From: an uncultured Prevotellaceae bacterium
GTDB taxonomy: Bacteria > Bacteroidota > Bacteroidia > Bacteroidales > UBA932
Direction of reading: 5' to 3'
Length of the DNA: 64,000 nucleotides
NCBI GenBank assembly: GCA_947166905.1
Contig: CAMVFZ010000001.1
Location: 124,001-188,000, forward strand
Shown: positions 7,141 through 15,326 of the stretch, one piece after another
How the letters are laid out: each line of letters begins with the position of its first letter
How positions within the stretch are numbered: position 1 is the first letter of the stretch
The notes under the pieces: model-generated
The model's database searches: none
The model's input: the letters and a program-made list of their open reading frames with translations, nothing else
What the model was told of the DNA's origin: nothing
Program-made: the position numbers and the translations under genes

Positions 7141-7215
7141 TGGTACTGGGTAGGAGAATCGAACTCCTATTGCGAGATTGAGAATCTCGAGTACTAACCG
7201 TTATACGAACCCAGC
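7141..7215 (-). tRNA. tRNA-Glu (CTC)
   Basis: Acceptor GCTGGGT / ACCCAGT with one G:T pair, encoded CCA. Anticodon stem CGAGA / TCTCG encloses loop TTCTCAA, giving anticodon CTC (codon GAG). The T arm AGGAG-TTCGATT-CTCCT is intact. It lies 39 nt upstream of tRNA-Pro on the same strand. Confidence 0.88.
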
Positions 7216-7301
7216 ATTTGGATTTGGGACTGCAAAGATAGGCAATTTTTTTCTCTCTCCAAATTTTTTCGCAAAAAATAGGGTCTTTCATCCAAAATTT
7301 A

Positions 7302-7309
7302 TATTTTTG
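7302..7309 (+). promoter_or_regulatory. -7 element for glmM
   Basis: TATTTTTG, 27 nt before the glmM ATG, in a strongly AT-rich stretch between the tRNA pair and glmM. Confidence 0.4.
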
Positions 7310-7336
7310 CAATTCCGACAACAACTTATTTAAGAT

Positions 7337-8788
7337 ATGACACTCATTAAATCAATTTCCGGTATCAGAGGTACCATCGGCGGAGGTCCCGGTGACGCCC
7401 TCACCCCTGTAGACATCGTCAAATTCGTTTACGCTTATTCCGCCCGCCTGAAGACGCAGGCACCCAAGGCAGAAAAGTATAAAGTAGTAGTAGGCCGTGA
7501 CGCCAGACTTTCTGGCGAAATGGTAGAGCAGCTCGTTTGCGGCACTCTGGTAGCCTGCGGAATTGACGTTGTCAAGGCCGGCCTGGCATCTACCCCTACA
7601 ACAGAACTCGCCGTCCGCTTTGCCAACGCAGACGGTGGAATCATCCTCACAGCCAGCCACAACCCCCGTCAGTGGAACGCCCTCAAACTCCTCAATGATC
7701 AGGGCGAATTCCTCACCGCTGCACAGGGAGAAGCCATCCTCAAGCTTGCAGAGAGCGACGATTTCCAGTTCGCAGAAGTAGACGACCTTGGCCATATTAC
7801 AGAGCACGACTTCACCCAGGAGCACATCCAGAGCGTCCTTGACCTTGAGGCCGTTAACGTAGAAGCAGTCCGCAAGGCCGGCTTCAAAGTAGTCGTTGAC
7901 GCAGTGAATTCAGTTGGTGGTATCATAATGCCCGCAATGCTGGAAGCCCTTGGCGTTCAGGTAGTTAAACTTAACTGCGAGCCCACTGGCCAGTTTGCCC
8001 ACAACCCGGAACCGCTGCCCCAGAACCTTATCGCCCTCAGAGAGGCCGTTGTAGCCAACAAGGCCGATCTTGGCGTATCAGTAGACCCAGACGTAGACCG
8101 TCTGGCCTTTATCTGCGAGGACGGCGAACCCTTCGTAGAAGAATACACCCTTGTCAGTGTAGCCGATTATCTCTTCCGCCGCGCAAGGCAGAAGGCCGAT
8201 GCTAAAGGCATCAGCCTTGAAGAGGCCGTAGCACCCTACAAGCCCGTTGCATGCTCTAACCTCTCCTCTTCAAGAGCACTCCGCGACGTAGCTGAATCAT
8301 ACGGCGGCAAATACCTCAGCTCTGCAGTAGGTGAAGTAAACGTAACTACCCTGATGCACGAGTGCAAGGCCCTCATCGGCGGAGAAGGCAATGGCGGAGT
8401 TATCTATCCCGCAAGCCACTATGGCCGCGACGCCATGACCGGCGTAGCCCTTTTCCTCAGCAGCCTTGCAGACAGGAAACTGTCAACATCGGCTTTGAAG
8501 AAGACCTTCCCGGCATATTTCATTGCAAAGAATAAGATTGAGCTGTCAGACAAAGCGCTGATAGACAAGATATTGAGCGAGCTCAAAAAGATCTACGCAA
8601 AAGAGGATATCAACGACATCGACGGTGTAAAGATCATCTTCGAAGCCAAGAAACAGTGGGTACACCTTCGCCGCTCCAACACAGAGCCCATCATCCGCAT
8701 CTACTCAGAGGCATCGACCGAGGCAGAAGCTGTGGCTCTTGGAGAAGAGGTTATCAAAGTAGCCCAGAATATTATTAATGGTAAATAA
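7337..8788 (+). CDS. glmM: Phosphoglucosamine mutase
   Basis: 483 residues. It interconverts glucosamine-6-P and glucosamine-1-P for UDP-GlcNAc, peptidoglycan and lipid A. All four alpha-D-phosphohexomutase loops are visible: catalytic TASHNP (residues 105-110, Ser107 phosphorylated), metal loop DPDVDRL, sugar-binding GEGNGG, and phosphate-binding RRSNTEP near the C-terminus. The N-terminus MTLIKSISGIRGTIGG is typical of the Bacteroidetes enzyme. The downstream DUF1343 gene begins 5 nt after the stop, which ties the pair to cell-wall sugar metabolism. Confidence 0.93.
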   Translation: MTLIKSISGIRGTIGGGPGDALTPVDIVKFVYAYSARLKTQAPKAEKYKVVVGRDARLSGEMVEQLVCGTLVACGIDVVKAGLASTPTTELAVRFANADGGIILTASHNPRQWNALKLLNDQGEFLTAAQGEAILKLAESDDFQFAEVDDLGHITEHDFTQEHIQSVLDLEAVNVEAVRKAGFKVVVDAVNSVGGIIMPAMLEALGVQVVKLNCEPTGQFAHNPEPLPQNLIALREAVVANKADLGVSVDPDVDRLAFICEDGEPFVEEYTLVSVADYLFRRARQKADAKGISLEEAVAPYKPVACSNLSSSRALRDVAESYGGKYLSSAVGEVNVTTLMHECKALIGGEGNGGVIYPASHYGRDAMTGVALFLSSLADRKLSTSALKKTFPAYFIAKNKIELSDKALIDKILSELKKIYAKEDINDIDGVKIIFEAKKQWVHLRRSNTEPIIRIYSEASTEAEAVALGEEVIKVAQNIINGK

Positions 8789-8793
8789 ACTGA

Positions 8794-9861
8794 ATGTTCT
8801 CATTTAGGACAACTCCGCTGGAGGATCAGACCGACAAGGCCTTGCTGGACGGCAAGGTGGCCTGTTTCTGCACCCAGAACTGCTGGGATACATACCGCGA
8901 CAGGTATATGTACCAGCTGTTCGCAGAGCGCGGAAACCTGGCCTTCGTAATGAACCCCAGGGACACGGAGCTCACTCCGGGAACCAACCACATCCAGTTC
9001 GACGGCCCCTCACAGCTAGAGGGACTGTCGGCCGTAGTGGTTGAAATACAGGATGTTGGCGCACGTTACTTCAACTACACCAAGGACGTATTCCGCCTGA
9101 TGTCGGTATTGGCCGATATGGGCGAGGACTCCCCTGCAATGTACGTTGTAGACCACATCAACCCATCCGGCCGCTTTGTAGAGGGCTCCATCCCCTCCGA
9201 CGACAAGGAGGACTTCGTTCCCAAGGTAGCACACCGCCACGGGCTTACCCTTGGAGAGCTTTGCAGCCTGTATTACAATGAGATAGGCGCCAGCTTCCCC
9301 CTGCACGTAATCTCCGCCCACGCCAGCGACGCCACACGCCAGTTGCTGCCCTGGACCATCGCCCCCGCATCGGACATCCCGGGAATGTTCACTTCCCTGA
9401 TGTACAGCGGAGGAGGCCTTTGGAACAACACCAGCATCACCCCAGCCATAGGCACATCGCGCCCGTACGAGTACCTTGGCGCGCCATTCATCAAACCCAC
9501 CATGGAAAAGATTCCGGTTCCGGAGGGCGTGCTGATGCGCACCTGCTCGTTCACCCCGGCCGCCGGCCGCTATCAGGGCGAGCGCTGCTACGGCTACCAG
9601 ATTATGCTTGTGCCTGGATACGAGTACCACTCGCTGCTGCACACCTTGCAGCTAATGCGCTATTTTACAGAACGTTACTCGCAGTTCGAGCTATATGAAG
9701 AATTCTTCCGCAAGCTCTCTGATCCTGTGATGGCAAGCTATATTCACGGCGACATTTCCCTGAACGACCTCCGCGAACACGTCAAACTGGAAGAGCAGAA
9801 ATGGATAAGAAAAGCCAAGCGCTTCTGCCTGTACGACGACCAACCGCTAAGAATGAAATAG
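8794..9861 (+). CDS. DUF1343 protein (NamZ-like exo-beta-N-acetylmuramidase family)
   Basis: 355 residues. VVEIQDVGARYFNYTKD near residue 85 is the DUF1343 hallmark (usually D-I-Q-D-V-G-x-R-x-Y-T-Y), followed by VVDHINPSGRFVEGSI in place of the commoner VLDRPNP..VEG. Characterised members (NamZ, GH171) release MurNAc from the non-reducing end of peptidoglycan fragments. Unlike most Bacteroidetes members there is no signal peptide or lipobox, so this copy is predicted to be cytoplasmic. It probably shares a transcript with glmM, consistent with cell-wall recycling (inference). A terminator follows directly. Confidence 0.8.
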   Translation: MFSFRTTPLEDQTDKALLDGKVACFCTQNCWDTYRDRYMYQLFAERGNLAFVMNPRDTELTPGTNHIQFDGPSQLEGLSAVVVEIQDVGARYFNYTKDVFRLMSVLADMGEDSPAMYVVDHINPSGRFVEGSIPSDDKEDFVPKVAHRHGLTLGELCSLYYNEIGASFPLHVISAHASDATRQLLPWTIAPASDIPGMFTSLMYSGGGLWNNTSITPAIGTSRPYEYLGAPFIKPTMEKIPVPEGVLMRTCSFTPAAGRYQGERCYGYQIMLVPGYEYHSLLHTLQLMRYFTERYSQFELYEEFFRKLSDPVMASYIHGDISLNDLREHVKLEEQKWIRKAKRFCLYDDQPLRMK

Positions 9862-9889
9862 CCGTGAATCAAATTTCACGGCTTTTTTT
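9860..9889 (+). terminator. Rho-independent terminator after the DUF1343 gene
   Basis: AGCCGTGAA / TTCACGGCT stem with a 6-nt loop and a T7 run. It begins inside the stop codon and ends the glmM-DUF1343 transcript. Confidence 0.88.
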
Positions 9890-9890
9890 A

Positions 9891-9898
9891 TATTTTTG
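9891..9898 (+). promoter_or_regulatory. -7 element for the ECF sigma operon
   Basis: TATTTTTG directly after the terminator T run, about 48 nt upstream of the chosen sigma start at 9946. No clear -33 TTTG. Confidence 0.4.
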
Positions 9899-9945
9899 TG
9901 TTACAAATCTCAATCACCTGCGTTACTTATTCAGAACCGGTTAAA

Positions 9946-10425
9946 ATGGACATCCTGACACAGACATATATTAAACTTCGCGAGAAGCTCACGGCCCGTA
10001 CCGGAGCCATGCTTTCCAGCCGGGAAGACGCAGAAGACGTGCTTCAGGAGACGTTTTACAAGCTCTGGTCCAAGCACTATTCCTACGGCAGCAGCCGGGA
10101 AGCGGAAGCAATCTTCGCCGCCACTGCCAAGAACACCGGAATAGACAAACTGAGGCGCAGCAAGCCTACGGTACCTTTGGACGGACACGACAAAGCCGAC
10201 ACTCCCCCGGGAGACAGCCGCGAGAAACTTAAGATTGTAGAAAACATAATAGAACGGGAACTGACCGACACACAAAAGTATATAATAAGAAGAAAAGAAT
10301 ACGAAGGCGCCCCGATGCATAAAATCGCCGCCGAACTGAAAATGGAAGAAGCCGCAGTCAGAATGCAGCTCTCCAGGGCAAGAAAGAAAATCAGAGAACT
10401 TTATAACAAGACAGAAGATGAATGA
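9946..10425 (+). CDS. ECF-type RNA polymerase sigma factor
   Basis: 159 residues from MDILTQTY. A longer frame to 9898 adds 16 residues without family support and would start inside the promoter region. Region 2 contains SREDAEDVLQETFYKLW (core binding, -10 recognition). Region 4 is a C-terminal helix-turn-helix, MHKIAAELKMEEAAVRMQLSRARKKIRE. It has the compact form of Bacteroidetes ECF factors paired with a small membrane anti-sigma. Its stop overlaps the next start by 8 nt (ATGAATGA), indicating translational coupling. Confidence 0.9.
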   Translation: MDILTQTYIKLREKLTARTGAMLSSREDAEDVLQETFYKLWSKHYSYGSSREAEAIFAATAKNTGIDKLRRSKPTVPLDGHDKADTPPGDSREKLKIVENIIERELTDTQKYIIRRKEYEGAPMHKIAAELKMEEAAVRMQLSRARKKIRELYNKTEDE

Positions 10426-10831
10426 CATTTTAAACAAACTGGCCGACAGGTACTTTGATGGGCTCACTTCTCCCGCAGAGGAAGCCCTGCTGGCAGAACT
10501 TCTGTCCAAAACCAAAGATGATGAGTATCAGGACATTAAGGCCGTGATGGGTTACTTTCTCACGCAGAAAAAAACCCGCCAGGCCAAAGTCAGGAGGGTA
10601 CGTTTCGTAGCCAGTGCACTGGCTGTCGCAGCTGCCGCCACCCTACTCATCGCCACCACCTTTACCGGTAGCCAAAGCGGAATCTGCGAAGGCTGGGTAA
10701 ACGGAGAACGAATCACCGACAATGTAAGCATTTCCAACACTGCCCATCAGCAGCTTACTGATTTCTTCAATGAATCATCGGAATTTGACAACAATGTAGA
10801 TGAGGTATTTGGATTAATGGCAAATGAATAA
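10418..10831 (+). CDS. Putative single-pass anti-sigma factor
   Basis: 137 residues. A soluble N-terminal segment (about 1-60, acidic then basic before the membrane) would face the cytoplasm. One transmembrane helix follows near residues 63-82 (VASALAVAAAATLLIATTF), then a short periplasmic tail. The position directly after and overlapping the ECF gene, and the topology, fit a Bacteroidetes anti-sigma. There is no FecR domain and no recognisable zinc-binding HxxxCxxC motif, so assignment rests on context. Confidence 0.65.
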   Translation: MNDILNKLADRYFDGLTSPAEEALLAELLSKTKDDEYQDIKAVMGYFLTQKKTRQAKVRRVRFVASALAVAAAATLLIATTFTGSQSGICEGWVNGERITDNVSISNTAHQQLTDFFNESSEFDNNVDEVFGLMANE

Positions 10832-11294
10832 CACATCAGATTATATGAAAAGGCTGGCCATTCTTATTTTATTGTTTTTAATGTCGCCGCTGGCCATTCC
10901 ACTGTTCGCTCAAAGCGAATACCGTGTCGGCGAAGTCTTCGATGGCAAAGTCATCCCCATGGAGCAGACCAAAGAGATTCTGATCACGCGGGCAAGCGAA
11001 CTCCCTGGCGATATCGACCACTTCCACAGCATTGAATTCCTGGCCGATGCCGATATGCTGGCAACCGTGACGGCTCTTGTAGAGGCCGACGCCGCCAATG
11101 CCGGAGACAAAGAGACATCTATCAAGGGAGGAAAGCTCACTTATGCAATCCTTCGCTTTCAGAATAAAATCTTCGACCGCTACATCTGCTTCAGCGCCAA
11201 GCCTGAAGAAGACGACAAATACAAGGTAACAATCCTGTATATCAAAGGCCCGGAGAGCATAAAAGACCTTAAGAAAATATTTAGAAATAATTAA
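10824..11294 (+). CDS. Exported protein of unknown function in the sigma operon
   Basis: 156 residues; ATG 10824 overlaps the previous stop by 8 nt in the same arrangement as the sigma/anti-sigma junction. An internal start at residue 8 (MKRLAILILLFLM) would give a shorter signal peptide. After cleavage near FAQ the mature part is small and mixed alpha/beta, with no recognised catalytic motif. Its position between anti-sigma and outer-membrane barrel suggests a periplasmic partner in the stress response or signal this operon senses. Confidence 0.6.
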   Translation: MNNTSDYMKRLAILILLFLMSPLAIPLFAQSEYRVGEVFDGKVIPMEQTKEILITRASELPGDIDHFHSIEFLADADMLATVTALVEADAANAGDKETSIKGGKLTYAILRFQNKIFDRYICFSAKPEEDDKYKVTILYIKGPESIKDLKKIFRNN

Positions 11295-11305
11295 AAATCA
11301 ACGAT

Positions 11306-12184
11306 ATGAAAAAGTTAGTATTAGTCATCGCCAGTATCGCAGCTGCTTCTGCAGCCTTCGCACAGAAGCCGGATACACTTATAGTAAACAATCCGGAAAA
11401 AGTAATAATCGAAGCAACTGACTCTACCCAGACAGTAACTGTCCTTGGCAAGGACGGCAACCCTGAGTACAGGTACACATCAAGCCTGGAGCTGGCCGCA
11501 AAAGACGCCAACAAGACAGAAACAGAATACAACGGAATGGGCATCGACTTCTCTTTGTTCAACAAGAATATCACCACAAAGAAAAGGGAGAACAATTTTG
11601 CCCTCATCGGCTTGGGAGAAATGGGCTTTGGATGGCACGCTGCAGTAAACCGCCCCGCAGGTATCCAGAAATCATCCAGACTGCTCTCTGAGTTCGTAGT
11701 AAGGAATGGTATGGCCATACTTTATCAGCCGGAAAAATCCCCTATCGGAGTATCAGTCGGCGTCGGATATTCCTGGCAGTCATACTATGCAGAAGCAGGC
11801 ACCATGATGGAGAAAGTTGACGGCAAGATTGTTTATTCAAACTTCCCGGCAAACGCCTCTGAGCGCTCTTCAAAGCTTACAGTGGACAACCTGCTTGTTC
11901 CCCTTACAGTATACGTTAACGTATGCAAGGACTTCCGCATTGAATTGGGCCCTGAGCTTATTATAAACACCCGCAGCAGAATCCGCAACCGCTACCACGA
12001 GTCCCCTGCTACGCATAAGATTTCTTACAAGAACCTGCCGATCCGTCCTACATCATACGGACTCTTCGCAGCAGTCAAATTCTTCCACTTTACCCTGTAC
12101 GCACGTTATCAGCCGCAGAGCGTTATCAAGGAAGGCTTCGGACCTCAGTTCAAATCGTTCACCATCGGTATAATGGCCCTGTAA
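11306..12184 (+). CDS. Outer-membrane beta-barrel protein of the sigma operon
   Basis: 292 residues. A clear signal peptide (MKKLVLVIASIAAASAAFAQ) is followed by amphipathic, aromatic-rich strands (FALIGLGEMGFGWHAAV, IGVSVGVGYSWQSYY, LTVYVNVCKDFRIELG) and ends on a hydrophobic strand (SFTIGIMAL), the usual C-terminal beta signal. It is typical of the last gene in Bacteroidales ECF operons, where the barrel is a likely sigma-regulon member or sensor. It follows the previous gene by 11 nt. The ligand is unknown. Confidence 0.75.
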   Translation: MKKLVLVIASIAAASAAFAQKPDTLIVNNPEKVIIEATDSTQTVTVLGKDGNPEYRYTSSLELAAKDANKTETEYNGMGIDFSLFNKNITTKKRENNFALIGLGEMGFGWHAAVNRPAGIQKSSRLLSEFVVRNGMAILYQPEKSPIGVSVGVGYSWQSYYAEAGTMMEKVDGKIVYSNFPANASERSSKLTVDNLLVPLTVYVNVCKDFRIELGPELIINTRSRIRNRYHESPATHKISYKNLPIRPTSYGLFAAVKFFHFTLYARYQPQSVIKEGFGPQFKSFTIGIMAL

Positions 12185-12219
12185 GAATAAGATATAATAC
12201 CTTTTTCAAAGAAAACCGT

Positions 12220-12227
12220 TATCTTTG
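12220..12227 (+). promoter_or_regulatory. -7 element immediately before cca (leaderless candidate)
   Basis: TATCTTTG ends only 4 nt before the cca ATG at 12232, so transcription would begin at or next to the start codon. No perfect TTTG is found at -33. Confidence 0.5.
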
Positions 12228-12231
12228 CATT

Positions 12232-13704
12232 ATGAGTAACTCTGTGCAGATAGATAACGGTTTTCTTTCGCATCCGGTCTTCCAGCTGGTCAGCTGGGTG
12301 GCGGAAAATACCGGTGTGCGCGCCTTTGTAATAGGCGGCTTTGTCCGTGATTGCTTCCTTGGCCGCCCCACAGACGACATCGACATTGTCGTAGAGGGCA
12401 GCGGTATTGACTTTGCCATGCACGTGGCCGATGCCATCAAGGAAGAGACGGGCCACCCCTGCACGGTTGCCAGCTACAGGAACTTCGGCACAGCCATGCT
12501 GCACTACCGCGGGACGGAAATCGAATTCGTAGGCGCACGCCGCGAGTCTTATAACCGCAACTCCCGCAAGCCGATAGTAGAGGATGGCAGCCTTGAAGAT
12601 GATCAGAAGCGCCGCGACTTTACCATAAACGCAATGGCGTTCAGCCTGCAGAAAGAAGACTTCGGCGCACTTGTAGACCCCTTTGGGGGCATAGCGGATC
12701 TTGCCGCCGGCATCATTCGCACTCCCCTGGACCCGGACGTTACCTTCAGCGACGATCCCCTGCGCATGCTTCGCGCAGTACGCTTCGCATCCAAACTATC
12801 CACCCCGCACCTGGCCTTTCATATCAGCCAGGAGTGCCTGGAATCAATATCACGGATGAAGGACAGGATGAAGATACTGTCTGCAGAGAGAATAGCTGAA
12901 GAGCTCAATAAGATATTGCTTACGCCAAAGCCTTCCATCGGACTTAAGCTTTTGGATACCACTGGATTACTGGAATACATACTACCCGCGCTGGCGCGCC
13001 TTAAAGGCGTAGAAACAGTGGACGGCCGCGGCCATAAGGACAACTTCAGCCACACCGTACAGGTGGTGGACCATATAGCTGAAGCAGAGCGTGAAGCCGG
13101 CAAAGAGCCCAATCTGTGGCTCCGCTGGGCCGCCTTGCTCCACGACGTAGGCAAGCCTACCAGCAAGCGATGGGACGCATCGGCCGGTTGGACCTTCCAC
13201 GGCCACGAGGTCGTCGGCGGCCGCCTGGTACCCAAGATCTTCCAGGACCTGAAGATGCCCCTGAACGAGAAAATGAAGTATGTCCAGAAGCTGGTATCCC
13301 TTCACCATCGGCCGGTAGCCCTTGTAGATGAAGAGGTTACAGATTCTGCCGTACGCCGTCTTCTCTTTGACGCAGGCGACGACATCGACGACCTGATGAT
13401 GCTCTGCGGCGCCGATATCACTTCTAAGAACCCCGTCAAGGTTGCCGGAATCAAGCGCAACTTCGAGCTTGTAAAACGCAAGCTTGTAGAGGTAGAAGAG
13501 AAAGACGCCATCCGCAATTGGAAAAACCCCATAACCGGAGAATACATAATGCAGCTTTACGGCCTGAAGCCATGCAATACCATAGGCCAGCTCAAAGACG
13601 CCGTAAAAGAGGCCGTATTGGATGGAGTAATCGGCAACAATTTTGAAGAAGCCGATGCCTTCATGCGCGCAAAAGCCAAGGATATGGGCTTGAAAGAAGT
13701 GTGA
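12232..13704 (+). CDS. cca: CCA tRNA nucleotidyltransferase with HD domain
   Basis: 490 residues. The N-terminal class II nucleotidyltransferase domain has GGFVRDCFLGRPTDDIDIVV (catalytic DxD) and the RRDFTINAMAF and DPLRMLRAVRF blocks of poly(A)-polymerase/CCA enzymes. An HD domain follows (RWAALLHDVGKP, then FHGHEVVGG), as in bacterial CCA enzymes with 2',3'-cyclic phosphodiesterase activity. It adds or repairs the CCA end of tRNAs, needed here for tRNA-Val, whose gene encodes no CCA. The GTGA overlap with the recombinase gene suggests cotranscription. Confidence 0.92.
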   Translation: MSNSVQIDNGFLSHPVFQLVSWVAENTGVRAFVIGGFVRDCFLGRPTDDIDIVVEGSGIDFAMHVADAIKEETGHPCTVASYRNFGTAMLHYRGTEIEFVGARRESYNRNSRKPIVEDGSLEDDQKRRDFTINAMAFSLQKEDFGALVDPFGGIADLAAGIIRTPLDPDVTFSDDPLRMLRAVRFASKLSTPHLAFHISQECLESISRMKDRMKILSAERIAEELNKILLTPKPSIGLKLLDTTGLLEYILPALARLKGVETVDGRGHKDNFSHTVQVVDHIAEAEREAGKEPNLWLRWAALLHDVGKPTSKRWDASAGWTFHGHEVVGGRLVPKIFQDLKMPLNEKMKYVQKLVSLHHRPVALVDEEVTDSAVRRLLFDAGDDIDDLMMLCGADITSKNPVKVAGIKRNFELVKRKLVEVEEKDAIRNWKNPITGEYIMQLYGLKPCNTIGQLKDAVKEAVLDGVIGNNFEEADAFMRAKAKDMGLKEV

Positions 13705-14627
13705 ACCCTATAGATAAATATCTGACTTATATCCGTACCGAACGGCGATATTCCGGCCGTACGGCGGATATTTATGCCGATGTACTGGAAAGGTTCCGCG
13801 AGTGGACCAGCCTGCCGGCTGAAGATATAGTCAAGGCCCTGACCGTAGGCGATATCCGCGATTATCAAGTCTATCTTTCAGACAAACTGAAGCTTGGAGC
13901 ACGCACTATCAGCCAGCATCTGTCGGTACTTAGCGGTTTCTGCACCTATCTGATTAGGCAGGGCCTGCTGGAGAGCAATCCTGTAAAGCTTATCGGCCGT
14001 CCAAAGGTACCCAAACGACTCCCCTCCTTCTACCGCGAGACGTCTATGGAAGAGTACTTTGACCAGACCGATTGGGAGCCCAACGGCAACTACAAGGACC
14101 GACTGGCACACATCGTAGTGACGATGCTCTTCAGTACCGGAATGCGACGCAGCGAACTGATAGGTCTCAGGATAAAATCGGCCGACTTTGACAGAAACGT
14201 ACTCCACGTGCGCGGCAAAGGAAATAAAATGCGAGAAATTCCAATTATTTCTTCATTATCCCAAGAATTATCACTATATTTACAAGCAACTGAGAGCCTG
14301 TTGGGCCGCGCAAGGCTGCCGGAAGAGCCTTTGCTGGTTACGGAAAAGGGTAACGCCCTGTATCCCATGGCAGTAGAAAGGATCGTGGCAGAAGAGCTCG
14401 GAAAAGTGGAGAGCATCGCCGGACGCAAGTCCCCGCACGTGTTGCGGCACACACTTGCAACGGAGCTGCTGGAAAAGGGGGCAGACCTTAATTCCATAAA
14501 AGAATTGCTTGGTCACTCCTCACTGGCTGCGACCCAGGTGTACACCCACAATACCATCGGGCAACTCAAGAACGTTTATAATAACGCCCATCCAAGGGCA
14601 AAAAGAGGAGGTAACAATGGAGATTAG
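13701..14627 (+). CDS. Tyrosine recombinase, XerC/XerD type
   Basis: 308 residues with a GTG start at 13701, overlapping the cca stop by 4 nt. A SAM-like N-terminal core-binding domain (1-100) is followed by a catalytic domain with the full set: R in GMRRSEL, K in the GKGNKMREI hairpin, HVLRH, GHSS and the nucleophile Y in QVYTH. Housekeeping Xer enzymes resolve chromosome dimers at dif. The syntenic position with cca and hpf argues for the chromosomal enzyme rather than a mobile-element integrase. XerC or XerD cannot be told apart here. Confidence 0.88.
   Translation: MNPIDKYLTYIRTERRYSGRTADIYADVLERFREWTSLPAEDIVKALTVGDIRDYQVYLSDKLKLGARTISQHLSVLSGFCTYLIRQGLLESNPVKLIGRPKVPKRLPSFYRETSMEEYFDQTDWEPNGNYKDRLAHIVVTMLFSTGMRRSELIGLRIKSADFDRNVLHVRGKGNKMREIPIISSLSQELSLYLQATESLLGRARLPEEPLLVTEKGNALYPMAVERIVAEELGKVESIAGRKSPHVLRHTLATELLEKGADLNSIKELLGHSSLAATQVYTHNTIGQLKNVYNNAHPRAKRGGNNGD
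14606..14612 (+). promoter_or_regulatory. Strong Shine-Dalgarno before hpf
   Basis: GAGGAGGT-type sequence (AGGAGG core) 6 nt upstream of ATG 14617, inside the 3' end of the recombinase gene (encoding KRGGNNGD). Good Shine-Dalgarno sites are rare in Bacteroidetes; this one helps fix the hpf start. Confidence 0.6.
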
Positions 14628-14907
14628 AGTACAAACTCTGAAGTTCAATGCAGACCAGAAACTTCTGGACTACGTAGACAAGAAAGTGGCAAAGCTGGAG
14701 CGTTTCGACGACAACATTACCAGCGTAGAGGTTGTTCTTTCCCTGATGGAGAGACCGGAGAACAAAGCCGTGAAACTCCAGGCAAATGTCCCCAGTGACA
14801 CTTTGGTTATCGAGAAAAATGCAAAGACCTTCGAAGAGGCCGTAACAGAGGCTGTTGACGCAATGAAAGAGCGTCTCACCCGTAACAAGGAGAAAAGATA
14901 CGATTAA
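14617..14907 (+). CDS. hpf: Ribosome hibernation-promoting factor, short type
   Basis: 96 residues from MEIRVQTLKFNADQKLLDYVDKK, the conserved HPF/YfiA start; a longer upstream frame is not supported. Beta-alpha-beta-beta-beta-alpha pattern with basic helices (KKVAKLERF, DAMKERLTRNKEKRYD) that contact 16S rRNA. It lacks the C-terminal dimerisation domain of long HPF, so it is the short form. It inactivates ribosomes in stationary phase. It overlaps the recombinase gene by 11 nt, and its stop overlaps the convergent HsdR_N-like gene's stop by 3 nt. Confidence 0.9.
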   Translation: MEIRVQTLKFNADQKLLDYVDKKVAKLERFDDNITSVEVVLSLMERPENKAVKLQANVPSDTLVIEKNAKTFEEAVTEAVDAMKERLTRNKEKRYD

Positions 14908-15326
14908 TCCGCCATCATCTCTTCATAAGACGGAATTGTCGGGCAGGGCGAAAAGCTCTGCCCGTTTCGTTTGTATACGTAGGTTGTTTTTCCGTTGGTA
15001 AGAACAAGCCAGCGGACATTCAAAACGTGATTATACATCATGGCCTGTTCTGCCACAGAGGCATTGATTGCCACCTCAGGACGCTTGCATTCCACGGAGA
15101 GCAGGGGCTTGAGCTGGCGATCATAAACGACGATATCGGCCCTGTAACGCTTGCGGGACGTTCCGGCAATGGCGCCCACTTCCTGGCCGAAGTCAAAAGC
15201 TACTTCGCTGCGCATCATATGGAAAGGGATGCCGCACTGATCGTGCAGCACCCCTATAAACCATTGCCGCACCCCCTCCTCCGGAGTGAGTGCGACATCT
15301 TTCTTACGCAACGGATCCCAAACCAT
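14904..15326 (-). CDS. Stand-alone type I restriction R-subunit N-terminal domain protein
   Basis: 140 residues. Sequence follows the HSDR_N family, a PD-(D/E)XK fold: RADIVVYDRQLKPLLSVECKRP supplies the D...ExK nuclease-type core. Common as a solitary gene in Bacteroidales. No methylase, specificity or helicase gene is nearby, so it is not a working type I system. The start overlaps the aspA stop (TAATG), so translation is coupled to aspA. A role in nucleic-acid metabolism is inferred from the fold only. Confidence 0.8.
   Translation of the reverse strand: MVWDPLRKKDVALTPEEGVRQWFIGVLHDQCGIPFHMMRSEVAFDFGQEVGAIAGTSRKRYRADIVVYDRQLKPLLSVECKRPEVAINASVAEQAMMYNHVLNVRWLVLTNGKTTYVYKRNGQSFSPCPTIPSYEEMMAD

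Noticed and set aside
13701-14627. Integrase of a mobile element
   Set aside because: Full Xer catalytic set, overlap with cca and adjacency to hpf indicate the housekeeping chromosomal recombinase; no att-like repeats beside it.
14904-15326. Type I restriction-modification system
   Set aside because: Only the HSDR_N-type domain is present; no helicase, methylase or specificity gene.
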